Source: Rhodospirillaceae bacterium
Lineage (GTDB): Bacteria; Pseudomonadota; Alphaproteobacteria; Rhodospirillales; Casp-alpha2
Assembly (NCBI GenBank): GCA_018698795.1
Contig: JABIPG010000039.1
Coordinates: 1-44,035, forward strand
Length of the DNA: 44,035 nt
Reading direction: 5' to 3'
Each line of letters begins with the position of its first letter. Position 1 is the first letter of the stretch. Shown piece by piece: positions 18,054-25,637 of the stretch. The notes under the pieces were generated by a model that was not told the DNA's origin, made no database searches, and was given only the letters and a program-made list of their open reading frames with translations. The position numbers were made by a program, and so were the translations under genes.

Positions 18054-18434
18054 TCAGCCGCCGTTCGCTTTCAAGTAGGCAATGACGTTTTCGCGCTGCT
18101 TTTTCTTCTTTAAGCCAGCGAAGGCCATTTTGGTCTTTTTGAGCATCTTCTTCGGCTTGGTCAGGAATTTATCAAGTGTCGCTTCATCCCAAGTGATGTC
18201 GGATTTCTTCATCGCTTTGGAATACTTGAAGCCTTTGACCATCGCTGCCTTGCGGCCAATGACACCGTTGAGGTTGGGGCCAACTTTGTTTTTGCCGCCA
18301 GCCTTAATGGTGTGACAGGCTTTGCACTTGTTAAAAACTTTTTTACCTTTTTTCGCGTCGCCGGCTTCGGCGGTGCCGATGGTCATCAGGACCGCGAGCA
18401 GGGCTGCGAAAAGCGTTGTATAGCGGAATTTCAT
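18054..18434 (-). CDS. Periplasmic class I cytochrome c (c2/c550-like)
   Basis: A 126-aa precursor with a signal peptide ([24 protein letters not shown]). The mature protein has one heme-binding motif CKACH near residues 37-41 and a distal Met ligand in [11 protein letters not shown], as in mitochondrial-type and c2 cytochromes. The mature protein is very lysine-rich, which would give a positive docking face. GGAGTGACCTC precedes the start on the coding strand. It is divergent from the NO-reductase-like operon and could be the soluble donor to its CuA subunit or to NirS; the window has no nirM-type c551 next to nirS. That role is inferred from position. Confidence 0.9.
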   Translation of the reverse strand: MKFRYTTLFAALLAVLMTIGTAEAGDAKKGKKVFNKCKACHTIKAGGKNKVGPNLNGVIGRKAAMVKGFKYSKAMKKSDITWDEATLDKFLTKPKKMLKKTKMAFAGLKKKKQRENVIAYLKANGG

Positions 18435-18619
18435 TTGAGGTCACTCCTTCGTGTGTTCTCCGGACGAATCGCGCCGGATGGAAGTCTCCGGTTGCGGGTC
18501 CGAACGAATGCGTCGTCAGGCCCCAAAATTCAATGACAACGATCTAGCGATGCCTCCCTGAAAAGTCAAGTGACACCGGGCGTTACAGGCCGGTCAGAGA
18601 TGTAAACGGTTGTGACGAC

Positions 18620-18633
18620 TTAACCGATGTCAA
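18620..18633 (+). promoter_or_regulatory. DNR-type box upstream of the NO-reductase-like operon
   Basis: TTAACCGATGTCAA has the form TTAAC-N4-GTCAA, a variant of TTGAY-N4-RTCAA with one change. Its centre is about 82 bases before the first ATG (18709), giving a predicted start near 18668 and a leader of about 40 bases. The same TTAAC-N4-GTCAA occurs upstream of nirS (33098), which strengthens both calls. Confidence 0.6.
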
Positions 18634-18708
18634 GGTTGATGGGGATGGCGAAAGTTAGGGTGCGCGTACTTTTGGCATCACTTTGAGCCACGACGGAGGA
18701 ATGGGGTT

Positions 18709-18876
18709 ATGACAGACAACACACCGGAAACGGGTGGCGAGGACGAGCGCGTGCATCCCATGCAGGCGCTACTCGACAATCCATTTTTACTTCTTTTCAT
18801 TGGCGTCGCCGTACCGGCGGTGCTGTACACCATTTGGGGTGTCATGGAAGTTGCCATGATCCCGATTGCACAATAG
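18709..18876 (+). CDS. 55-aa single-span membrane peptide of the oxidase/NO-reductase operon
   Basis: Too short for the ORF track. ATG 18709 follows GGAGGA by eight bases, a strong ribosome-binding site. The product starts MTDNTPETGGEDERVHPMQ, has a membrane span (LLLFIGVAVPAVLYTIWGVM) and ends VAMIPIAQ. Small one-helix subunits are common in ba3/B-type heme-copper enzymes, often encoded just before subunit II. It is the first gene of the operon and ends 13 bases before the subunit II start. By position it is a structural or assembly subunit; no catalytic residues are visible. Confidence 0.8.
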   Translation: MTDNTPETGGEDERVHPMQALLDNPFLLLFIGVAVPAVLYTIWGVMEVAMIPIAQ

Positions 18877-18889
18877 CGGGGAGGGAAAC

Positions 18890-19420
18890 ATGGCACTCAC
18901 ACCACCCGAGTCACGGCACTGGTACAAAGAGCCGTTGCATAAGATGGAGGTCGTTTGGATCACCATCGCGTTTCTTTGGGGCTTGGTGATGTTTTTCACC
19001 ATGGTCTATTGGCACATTAACGGCACGCAGAACTTGTCGAACGAGGCTTATCGGGTGATCCCCGAGGAGTACGGCGAAAAGGTCGAAGCCTTTGCCGAGA
19101 AATACAAGGTGCGTGAGGAAGCGGACATCCCCGTGGTCAAACCGCCAGCCGGTAGCGACGTCTACCTGTTGGGGCGGCTGTGGGAATGGTGGCCGATTCT
19201 GGAGCTGGAAAAGGGCAAGACCTATCGGCTTCATATGTCCTCAATGGACTGGCAGCACGGCTTCTCGTTGCAGCCCGCCAACATCAATATCCAAGTCCAT
19301 CCCAACTACGAGATGGTGTTGACCATGACGCCGGACAAGGCGGGTGAGTATGGCATCGTCTGTAACGAATATTGCGGCGTCGGCCATCATCAGATGCTCG
19401 GCAAGATATACGTGAAATGA
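18890..19420 (+). CDS. norS: Heme-copper oxidase/NO reductase subunit II with CuA site (NorS-like)
   Basis: A 176-aa protein with one N-terminal membrane helix (VVWITIAFLWGLVMFFTMVYW) and a periplasmic cupredoxin domain. The CuA ligands are complete: His123 (WQHGFS), then CNEYCGVGHHQM supplying Cys158, Glu160 backbone, Cys162, His166 and Met169. It takes electrons from a periplasmic cytochrome c or cupredoxin. I start at ATG 18890 (GGGAGGGAAAC before it) instead of the track's TTG 18866. The short form resembles ba3-type subunit II. The symbol follows the NorSY naming of ammonia oxidisers and depends on subunit I being an NO reductase; ba3 oxidase subunit II (cbaB) is the alternative. Confidence 0.85.
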   Translation: MALTPPESRHWYKEPLHKMEVVWITIAFLWGLVMFFTMVYWHINGTQNLSNEAYRVIPEEYGEKVEAFAEKYKVREEADIPVVKPPAGSDVYLLGRLWEWWPILELEKGKTYRLHMSSMDWQHGFSLQPANINIQVHPNYEMVLTMTPDKAGEYGIVCNEYCGVGHHQMLGKIYVK

Positions 19421-19431
19421 GGGAATGACCG

Positions 19432-21132
19432 ATGGCTATTGATACCACTTATCGCGTCTGTCCCGAAACCGGTCTTAAGGTTTTCTCGCAGACGGAAAAA
19501 CTCATCAAGGTGAACGCCGTTGTGGCGATCGTCTTCCTGGCTATCGGCGGGCTGTTTGGCCTGTTGGTCGCCTTAACCCGCTGGCAGGCGGTGCATTTCC
19601 TGCCCGCTGAAATGTTTTATCTGGCGTTGACGGCGCACGGCGCTGATGTGTTGTTGTTCTGGATCCTGTTTTTCGAAATTGCGATCCTCTACTTCGCCTC
19701 ATCGGTATTGTTGAATTGCCGATTGGCGGCTCCACGGTTTGCTTGGCTGGCATTTGTTCTCATGTTGGTTGGTGCATTGATGGCCAACGTGGCGGTGTTG
19801 CAGGGCGAATCGAGCGTCATGTTTACCTCCTACGTGCCTATGAAGGCAGCGCCACACTTTTATCTAGGCCTGATCATATTTGCGGTCGGGGCGCTGATAG
19901 CGGTGTTTGTGTTCTTCGGGACACTGGTCGTTGCCAAACAGGAAAAAACCTATGAGGGCTCGGTGCCGTTGGTGACCTTCGGTGCTGTAACCGCGGCGGT
20001 GATTGCCGTTTATACAATCGCTTCCGGCGCTATTATCCTGATCCCCACATTCTTGTGGTCGGTCGGGTATATTACGAGCATCGATTCGGTGACCTACAAG
20101 TTGGTCTGGTGGGGCATGGGGCACTCCAGCCAACAGATCAACGTCGCGGCGCATGTGTCGGTCTGGTACATGATTGCGGCCCTGTTGCTGGGCGCCAAAC
20201 CGTTGAGCGAGAAAGTCAGTCGCACGGCGTTTTTGCTGTATATCCTGTTCTTGCAACTGGCGTCGGCTCACCACTTGTTGGTGGAACCGGGCATCAGTTC
20301 CGAATGGAAAGTGTTCAACACATCTTATGCCTTCTATCTGGCGGTGTTGGGCTCCATGATCCACGGCATGAGCGTTCCGGGTGCCATGGAAGCGGCACAA
20401 CGCAGGCGCGGCTATACGCAAGGGATGTTCGAGTGGCTCCGAAAGGCGCCATGGGGTAACCCTGCCTTCTCGGGTATGGCTATGTCCGTGGTGATGTTTG
20501 GCTTCTTCGGCGGCATCTCGGGTGTCGTCTTGGGGGCTGAGCAGATCAACCTGATCATGCACAACACCATCTATGTACCGGGTCACTTCCACGCGACCGT
20601 GGTTGCCGGCACAACGATGGCGTTCATGGCCGTTACCTACTTGGTGATCCCGCTGATTTTCCAAAAGGAAATCCGCTTCAAAACCATGGCTAAGTGGCAA
20701 CCGTACCTGTTCGGTATCGGTGTCGGCGGCATCTCGTTGTTCATGATGGGCGCCGGAACGTTGGGCGTATCGCGTAGGCACTGGGATATCACCTTCTCCG
20801 ACGCGGCATTGACCTTCGACTATCCGCCAGCGGCATTCCTGATGCTGGGCCTGAACGGTATCTTCGCCATCATCGCCAGCATTGGCGGCATCATGTTCAT
20901 CTTGATTGCCGTGGCTTCGGTGTTCGCCGGCAAGAACCGCGACGAAGCGGCATGCAAAGCCGATCCGTGCATCCTGACGGATGGCGGCGGTGCTGCGGTC
21001 TCCACTTATGGCGGCGAAGGCACGCTCAAGTTGCCGGGTACGGTGACGTTGGTAACGATCTTCTTCGTTTCCTTCGTGCTCTACTTCTTCGTCAACTGGA
21101 AGTATCTGTCCGAGGTTTGGCCGCTTAGTTAG
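19432..21132 (+). CDS. norY: Heme-copper subunit I, ba3-like with Tyr-to-Gln active site (NorY-like NO reductase)
   Basis: A 566-aa membrane protein with about 13 helices. Ligand positions closely parallel Thermus ba3 oxidase: His69 and His387 for the low-spin heme, His385 for the active-site heme, His231, His280 and His281 for CuB. The position four after the first CuB His, where oxygen reductases have the cross-linked Tyr (HPxVY), is Gln235 (GHSSQQINVAAH). Loss of that Tyr is expected for NO reductases, and NorSY enzymes with a nearby senC are known from ammonia oxidisers. NirS in the same island makes NO and no norCB is present, so NO reduction to N2O is the best guess. An oxygen reductase of unusual chemistry cannot be excluded. 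Confidence 0.85.
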   Translation: MAIDTTYRVCPETGLKVFSQTEKLIKVNAVVAIVFLAIGGLFGLLVALTRWQAVHFLPAEMFYLALTAHGADVLLFWILFFEIAILYFASSVLLNCRLAAPRFAWLAFVLMLVGALMANVAVLQGESSVMFTSYVPMKAAPHFYLGLIIFAVGALIAVFVFFGTLVVAKQEKTYEGSVPLVTFGAVTAAVIAVYTIASGAIILIPTFLWSVGYITSIDSVTYKLVWWGMGHSSQQINVAAHVSVWYMIAALLLGAKPLSEKVSRTAFLLYILFLQLASAHHLLVEPGISSEWKVFNTSYAFYLAVLGSMIHGMSVPGAMEAAQRRRGYTQGMFEWLRKAPWGNPAFSGMAMSVVMFGFFGGISGVVLGAEQINLIMHNTIYVPGHFHATVVAGTTMAFMAVTYLVIPLIFQKEIRFKTMAKWQPYLFGIGVGGISLFMMGAGTLGVSRRHWDITFSDAALTFDYPPAAFLMLGLNGIFAIIASIGGIMFILIAVASVFAGKNRDEAACKADPCILTDGGGAAVSTYGGEGTLKLPGTVTLVTIFFVSFVLYFFVNWKYLSEVWPLS

Positions 21133-21245
21133 CGGCATGTGGTTCGGAGCGTCGGTATTCTCCCCCCATCCGATGCCGACGTTCCGACCACGCCTTCGGG
21201 CTCATAAAGATCCCCCGGTTTTTGGATGGGGCGGGAGATCGAAAG

Positions 21246-22112
21246 ATGCGGAACGCAGCAGCCGTTCTCTATAACGTCTTCAAGATCAGGATTGGTCTGG
21301 CTATCTCCATAACGGCGGTGGCCGGTCTTGCTGTTACACAAGGGCGCGTCATCAGCGCGGCTGAGGGCTTCTATCTGGCGCTTGCCGTTCTCGGCGCCAG
21401 TGCCGCAGCCGGCGCTTTCAATCATTTGGTTGAACGCGACTTGGATGCCCGAATGAAGCGGACCCGCACCCGACCTTTTGTCACTGGTGCGTTTCGCGCA
21501 GGTTGGCCATGGGTGTTGGGGATTTTTACGCTACTCGCCGTCTCTGTGGGTTTGGCGTGGTGGACCATCAATCCCGTCGCCGCGCTGTACGTATATTTGG
21601 GCGCCGTCGTTTACGGCTATGTTTATACGGTGCTGCTGAAACGCCGCACGGTCTGGAACATTGTTATCGGTGGCCTCGCCGGCAGTTTTGCTGTGCTCGC
21701 TGGTGCTGCCGCGGTCGACCCGACACCCGGTCCGCTACCGTTGGCCTTGGCGGCGATACTGTTTCTTTGGACACCTCCACATTTTTGGAGCCTCGCCATG
21801 GCGTTGCGCGATGACTATGCGCGCGCCGGCGTGCCAATGCTGCCCGTTGTATTAGGCAATGATCGGGCGGCGCGCGTCATCCTTGCGCATACGGTGATGC
21901 TGGTTGCGGTCTCAATGACGCCGCTCGCTTTGGGGTTGGGATGGCTGTACGGTGTGTGTGCAGTGGTCGGCGGCGGCTGGTTCATTGTCACCAGTTGGAA
22001 ATTGACCCAGCGCCCGGACCGAGACACCGCCATGCGTAATTTTTTCGCCTCACTGGTGCAGTTGGTATTGGTTTTGGCCGGCTGCATAATTGAAGGATTC
22101 GGCCTTGTCTAA
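21246..22112 (+). CDS. ctaB: Protoheme IX farnesyltransferase-like (heme O synthase, UbiA family)
   Basis: A 288-aa polytopic protein with the two Asp-rich prenyl-diphosphate regions of the family: AFNHLVERDLDARMKRTRTRP near residue 65 and LRDDYARAGVPMLP near residue 190, with FLWTPPHFWSLAMALR between. It transfers a farnesyl group to heme b to make heme O. ATG 21246 follows GGGAG by about eight bases; the track's TTG 21222 is less likely. It sits between subunit I and the SCO gene. A heme O synthase here suggests the enzyme carries a prenylated heme, unlike standard NO reductases, or serves other oxidases. No ctaA (heme A synthase) is in the window. Confidence 0.92.
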   Translation: MRNAAAVLYNVFKIRIGLAISITAVAGLAVTQGRVISAAEGFYLALAVLGASAAAGAFNHLVERDLDARMKRTRTRPFVTGAFRAGWPWVLGIFTLLAVSVGLAWWTINPVAALYVYLGAVVYGYVYTVLLKRRTVWNIVIGGLAGSFAVLAGAAAVDPTPGPLPLALAAILFLWTPPHFWSLAMALRDDYARAGVPMLPVVLGNDRAARVILAHTVMLVAVSMTPLALGLGWLYGVCAVVGGGWFIVTSWKLTQRPDRDTAMRNFFASLVQLVLVLAGCIIEGFGLV

Positions 22113-22965
22113 ACTGTCGCGGTTGTTCTGCACAATTTTGCTGCTGGCGTTTGTTGCCGGCGGGGCTGATGCCGCGACACAAAACCTGAATGAAGATTCC
22201 ACTAAAGGCCTGACCAAAGGACAGGCAGACCCCGTATTCGACGGCGATGCAGCCATGGAGAAAAGCCGCCAGGCGGCTGGAAACAACGTTGCTGGGCTGC
22301 GGTTTGTCGATGCGCAAGGCAAGCGGGTCAATTTGATCGATTATCAAGGCAAGCCATTGATCATCAATATGGTTTACTCCAGCTGTGCGCATTTTTGCGG
22401 CGTCTTGGCCCGCAACCTGATCGAAGCCGTTGAATCCGCCAACGGCATATTGGGCAAGAATGCCTTCACCGTGATTTCCGTTGGTTTCGACACTAAGGTC
22501 GACACACCAAACCGTATGCGCCAATGGGGTGATAGCCAAGGCATCGATTTCGACAATTGGCACATGCTTGCCGGTGATGCATTGAATGTGCGCAAGCTTG
22601 GTGACGCCATCGGGTTTACCTGGGCGCCGTCACCAATCGGGTTCGACCATACGGCGCAGACCACGTTGGTTGATGCGGCGGGCCGCGTCGCCTACCAGGT
22701 TTACGGCAGCAATTATGACCCGCCGATTTTGGTCGAACCTTTGAAACGCATTGCGCTCGGTGAGCGCCTGTCAATGACGAGCCTCGATGGGCTCGTGAAC
22801 CGGGTGCGGCTTTTTTGTACGATATATGACCCCAAAAGTGGGCGTTATGAATTCGACTATTCGATCTTGATTTCAATCCTTATCGGCACATTAATTCTCG
22901 GCAGTGTTGGCACAATTGTGGCGCGTGCGTGGTGGCGTGAATACCGCGCTCAACACCCAGCCTGA
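22105..22965 (+). CDS. senC: SCO1/SenC-family copper chaperone with C-terminal anchor
   Basis: A 286-aa protein with an N-terminal signal or anchor (LFCTILLLAFVAGGADA), a thioredoxin-fold domain with the copper motif CAHFC (CxxxC) near residue 94, and the conserved His in IGFDHTAQT. Unusually it has a further C-terminal membrane span (ILISILIGTLILGSVGTIVA). SCO proteins deliver copper to CuA of subunit II. TTG 22105 is chosen because AAGGA lies eight bases upstream; TTG 22090 is the alternative. It overlaps ctaB by eight bases. A senC gene is also part of the NorSY clusters of ammonia oxidisers. Confidence 0.9.
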   Translation: MSKLSRLFCTILLLAFVAGGADAATQNLNEDSTKGLTKGQADPVFDGDAAMEKSRQAAGNNVAGLRFVDAQGKRVNLIDYQGKPLIINMVYSSCAHFCGVLARNLIEAVESANGILGKNAFTVISVGFDTKVDTPNRMRQWGDSQGIDFDNWHMLAGDALNVRKLGDAIGFTWAPSPIGFDHTAQTTLVDAAGRVAYQVYGSNYDPPILVEPLKRIALGERLSMTSLDGLVNRVRLFCTIYDPKSGRYEFDYSILISILIGTLILGSVGTIVARAWWREYRAQHPA

Positions 22966-23002
22966 CACTTAGCGAATAAGAACAAGAAAAGGAACTCGCC
23001 GC

Positions 23003-24610
23003 GTGGATATCCGTTATCCCCTAAAAATGCTTTTTATGTGGTTGGAAGGTTGGTTCGACCGCATATTTACGCCCGCCTGGAACCCGTTCTATTGTCTGGG
23101 CGCCCTTGGATATTTCTATTTCTGGGTGGTCGCTGCATCGGGGCTCTATCTCTATATCTTTTTCGACACCGGCATCCCGCAGGCCTTCGAATCGGTCGAA
23201 TATATGACCCACGATCAATGGTATCTGGCGGGTGTCATGCGCTCTTTGCATCGTTACGCGTCGGACGCCATGGTGGTGATGATGATGATGCATCTGGTGC
23301 GCGAGTTCGCCTTCGACCGCTACCGCGGCGGTCGCTGGTATTCGTGGGTGACGGGCGTGCCGATGATCTGGTTGGTATTCGCTGCCGGTATTACCGGTTA
23401 CTGGCTGGTGTGGGATGAATTGGCGCAGTACATCTCGATTGTCACCACCGAGTGGCTTGATTGGTTACCGATCTTCGGTGAGCCCATTGCACGCAACTTC
23501 ATGGCACCTAGCCACTTCGATGGGCGGTTCTTTACGCTGTTGGTGTTCTTGCACATCGCGCTACCGCTGATCTTGTTGTTCCTGATGTGGTTCCATTTGC
23601 AGCGCATCAACTATTCCAAAACTAACCCGACGCGCGGCCTTGCCGTCGGCACCATGCTGATGCTTTTGGTGTTGTCGTTGTTGGAACCCGCCGTCAGCCA
23701 TCCCATTGCGGACCTGACTAAGGTGCCGGTGGAACTCAAGCTCGATTGGTATTATCTTTGGGCTTACCCCATGATCGAAGTGCTGGGGGCGGGCTTCATG
23801 TGGTGGTTTGCCTTCGCCGGCACGATATTCTTGATGTTGATCCCGTGGTTACCGCCGCGCCGCCGCCGCGAACGCGCGGTGGTCAATCTGGAGAACTGCA
23901 ACGGATGCACGCGGTGCTACGACGATTGCCCGTTCAGTGCCATTGAGATGGTGGCACGTACCGACGGCGCATCATTCGACCGCGAGGCCAAGGTCGATTC
24001 CGAGCTTTGTGTCAGTTGCGGAATCTGTGCCGGTGCGTGCCCGACAGCGACACCGTTCCGCCGCGCCAGTGATCTGGTTCCGGGTATTGATTTGCCGGAG
24101 CACCCGATTTCTCTCGTTCGAGAGCACACCGAAGCGGCGGCCGAGGGGCTAAGCGGCACCGACAGAATCATCATCTTCGATTGCGAGCACGCGCTCAACA
24201 CCGGCAAGCTCAATCTTGCCAATACAGGTTCGGTGGAACTGCGCTGCACGGCCATGCTACCGCCCAGCTTTATCGATTTCGTGCTTAGCCGCGATATGGC
24301 GGACGGCGTGGTGCTCACGGGTTGCCGTGAAGGCCAGTGCCAGTATCGGCTCGGTAACGACTGGGTGGACGGGCGGCTGGAAGGCACGCGCGACCCGATG
24401 CTGAGAAAGCGTGTCCCGCGCGAGCGGTTGTTGAAAACCTGGGCCTCGCCCACGGATTGGCGGGCCTTTGAACGCGAGGTTGAGACGTTCCGCGAACAGC
24501 TCAAAGCGCTGCCTGAGGGTGACAAGCCCGGTGGTCCGAAGGGCGGCCTGAAGGGATTGCCCGGTGGACGCAAAGATAAACCGTCATCGACCGAGGAGAC
24601 GGCGGCATGA
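23003..24610 (+). CDS. Cytochrome b - 2x[4Fe-4S] - MvhD-like fusion protein
   Basis: A 535-aa protein built from three modules. Residues 1-285 resemble cytochrome b/b6: two His-x13-His pairs (His83/His97 and His184/His198) for two b hemes, then a subunit IV-like stretch with LDWYYLW (247-253) where bc complexes have the quinol-site PEWY. Residues 295-350 are a bacterial ferredoxin domain with two full clusters (CNGCTRCYDDCP and CVSCGICAGACP). Residues 385-475 resemble the MvhD/HdrA-delta domain, with Cys394, Cys415 and GCREGQCQYRLGN (Cys441, Cys446). The C-terminus is a Gly/Pro/Lys tail. GTG start with AAGGA upstream. Its place after the NO-reductase-like genes suggests an electron-transfer membrane module linking quinol and iron-sulfur carriers; direction and partners are unknown. 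Confidence 0.88.
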   Translation: MDIRYPLKMLFMWLEGWFDRIFTPAWNPFYCLGALGYFYFWVVAASGLYLYIFFDTGIPQAFESVEYMTHDQWYLAGVMRSLHRYASDAMVVMMMMHLVREFAFDRYRGGRWYSWVTGVPMIWLVFAAGITGYWLVWDELAQYISIVTTEWLDWLPIFGEPIARNFMAPSHFDGRFFTLLVFLHIALPLILLFLMWFHLQRINYSKTNPTRGLAVGTMLMLLVLSLLEPAVSHPIADLTKVPVELKLDWYYLWAYPMIEVLGAGFMWWFAFAGTIFLMLIPWLPPRRRRERAVVNLENCNGCTRCYDDCPFSAIEMVARTDGASFDREAKVDSELCVSCGICAGACPTATPFRRASDLVPGIDLPEHPISLVREHTEAAAEGLSGTDRIIIFDCEHALNTGKLNLANTGSVELRCTAMLPPSFIDFVLSRDMADGVVLTGCREGQCQYRLGNDWVDGRLEGTRDPMLRKRVPRERLLKTWASPTDWRAFEREVETFREQLKALPEGDKPGGPKGGLKGLPGGRKDKPSSTEETAA

Positions 24611-25122
24611 TGGGCAAAGACATGAACGTCTTGAAACTTTTGGGCCAGGCTGTCGTATACGGTGTGTTCGCCATTGTCGTCGGCTATCTCGCGACTCGAC
24701 CGAGCTGGACCTATTCCGATGGCTCCAAGGCTCGGCTTTTGGTGAGCTTCACGCACGGCGGCAAGGCGGCCGGCGGCTGCAGAAAGCGCTCATCGAAGGA
24801 GTTGGCGAAATTGGCGCCGAACATGCGCAAGGCGACCATATGTTCGCGCGAGCGGGTATCGCTGTTGTTTGAAATGAGCATCGACGGCGAGATGGTGCAC
24901 CGCGAGACGCTGGTGCCGACGGGGATGCGGAGCGACGGCCCGTCGCGCACCTATCAGAAGTTCGCGATCTCCGCAGGCCGGCATGACTTAGAATTCAAGT
25001 TGCGTGATACGGATCGGACCGAAGGTTTTGACTATGTGCGCAAGGAAACCGTGGAGATGAAGCCTGGGCAAAATCTGGCTGTCGATTTCAAGGCTTCTCA
25101 GGGCGGTTTCAAGTTCGAATAA
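24607..25122 (+). CDS. Membrane-anchored periplasmic protein of unknown function
   Basis: A 171-aa protein with one N-terminal membrane helix (LLGQAVVYGVFAIVVGYLA) and a soluble domain probably outside the membrane. The soluble part reads like a beta-rich fold (ARLLVSFTHGG, RVSLLFEMSIDGE, HDLEFKLRDTD, VDFKASQGGFKFE) with two Cys (GGCRKRS and ATICSRER). No heme or metal motif is visible and I do not recognise the family. The start overlaps the stop of the cytochrome b fusion (ATGA), so the two are co-translated and likely form a complex. It could also be an assembly factor. Confidence 0.8.
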   Translation: MMGKDMNVLKLLGQAVVYGVFAIVVGYLATRPSWTYSDGSKARLLVSFTHGGKAAGGCRKRSSKELAKLAPNMRKATICSRERVSLLFEMSIDGEMVHRETLVPTGMRSDGPSRTYQKFAISAGRHDLEFKLRDTDRTEGFDYVRKETVEMKPGQNLAVDFKASQGGFKFE

Positions 25123-25164
25123 AACCCGCAGGGTAACGCGTGGGACAATGAGAAAGAAAAAAAG

Positions 25165-25563
25165 ATGCCAATCATAGAATGGCGAGACGATTTCAAGACC
25201 GGCGACGCATCCGTCGATCATGAGCATCAAGAGCTGATCGAGCTGCTCAACACGCTCTACGACTCGATGGTCGAAGGACCGCCTGCGGATGACACCGTGC
25301 GCGGGTTGGGCGAAGTGTTCGTGCGCATCTCGGCGCACTTCGCGCTGGAAGAACGTGAAATGCGAGAGGCTAAGTACGCCGACTACCCAGCTCACAAGGA
25401 TGACCACGAAGATTTGCTCGACCAGATCCGCGACATCATGGATGCCTACGAGGTTGGCGTCTTCGGTGATCAACGCGATGCATTCGGCGATAATTTGCAG
25501 AACTGGTTCGTCAATCACTTCAAGACCCACGATGCCAAGCTGCATCGGGTCTTCGGGCACTAA
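25165..25563 (+). CDS. Bacteriohemerythrin
   Basis: A 132-aa single-domain hemerythrin with the full set of di-iron ligands: HEHQELIELLN near residue 20, HFALEEREM, HKDDHEDLL and the C-terminal HFKTHDAKLH. It binds O2, and in some bacteria NO, at a non-heme di-iron centre. AGAAAGAAAAAAAG precedes the ATG. It lies 42 bases after the membrane-anchored unknown gene and is probably the last gene of the NO-reductase-like operon, since a strong hairpin follows. O2 delivery, O2 scavenging or NO binding are all possible. Confidence 0.92.
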   Translation: MPIIEWRDDFKTGDASVDHEHQELIELLNTLYDSMVEGPPADDTVRGLGEVFVRISAHFALEEREMREAKYADYPAHKDDHEDLLDQIRDIMDAYEVGVFGDQRDAFGDNLQNWFVNHFKTHDAKLHRVFGH

Positions 25564-25585
25564 AATTGTCTGACTGAAACGAACA

Positions 25586-25612
25586 ACCCTCCCCTGCATG
25601 GCAGGGGAGGGT
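25586..25612. terminator. Strong hairpin between convergent hemerythrin and hemA
   Basis: ACCCTCCCCTGC, loop ATG, GCAGGGGAGGGT gives a perfect 12-base GC-rich stem. It lies between the converging ends of the hemerythrin and hemA genes. No T-run follows on either strand, so termination may depend on the hairpin alone or on Rho. Confidence 0.7.
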
Positions 25613-25637
25613 GAATTCAGATCGATTTGACGGTGAA

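Noticed and set aside
18670-18690. TTTGGCATCACTTTGAGCC as a sigma-54 promoter for the NO-reductase-like operon.
   Set aside because: The GG and GC elements are 11 rather than 10 bases apart and the -12 element is poor.
19864-21138. A 424-aa minus-strand ORF rich in His, Gln and Arg.
   Set aside because: It is antisense to the heme-copper subunit I gene and reflects its codon bias.
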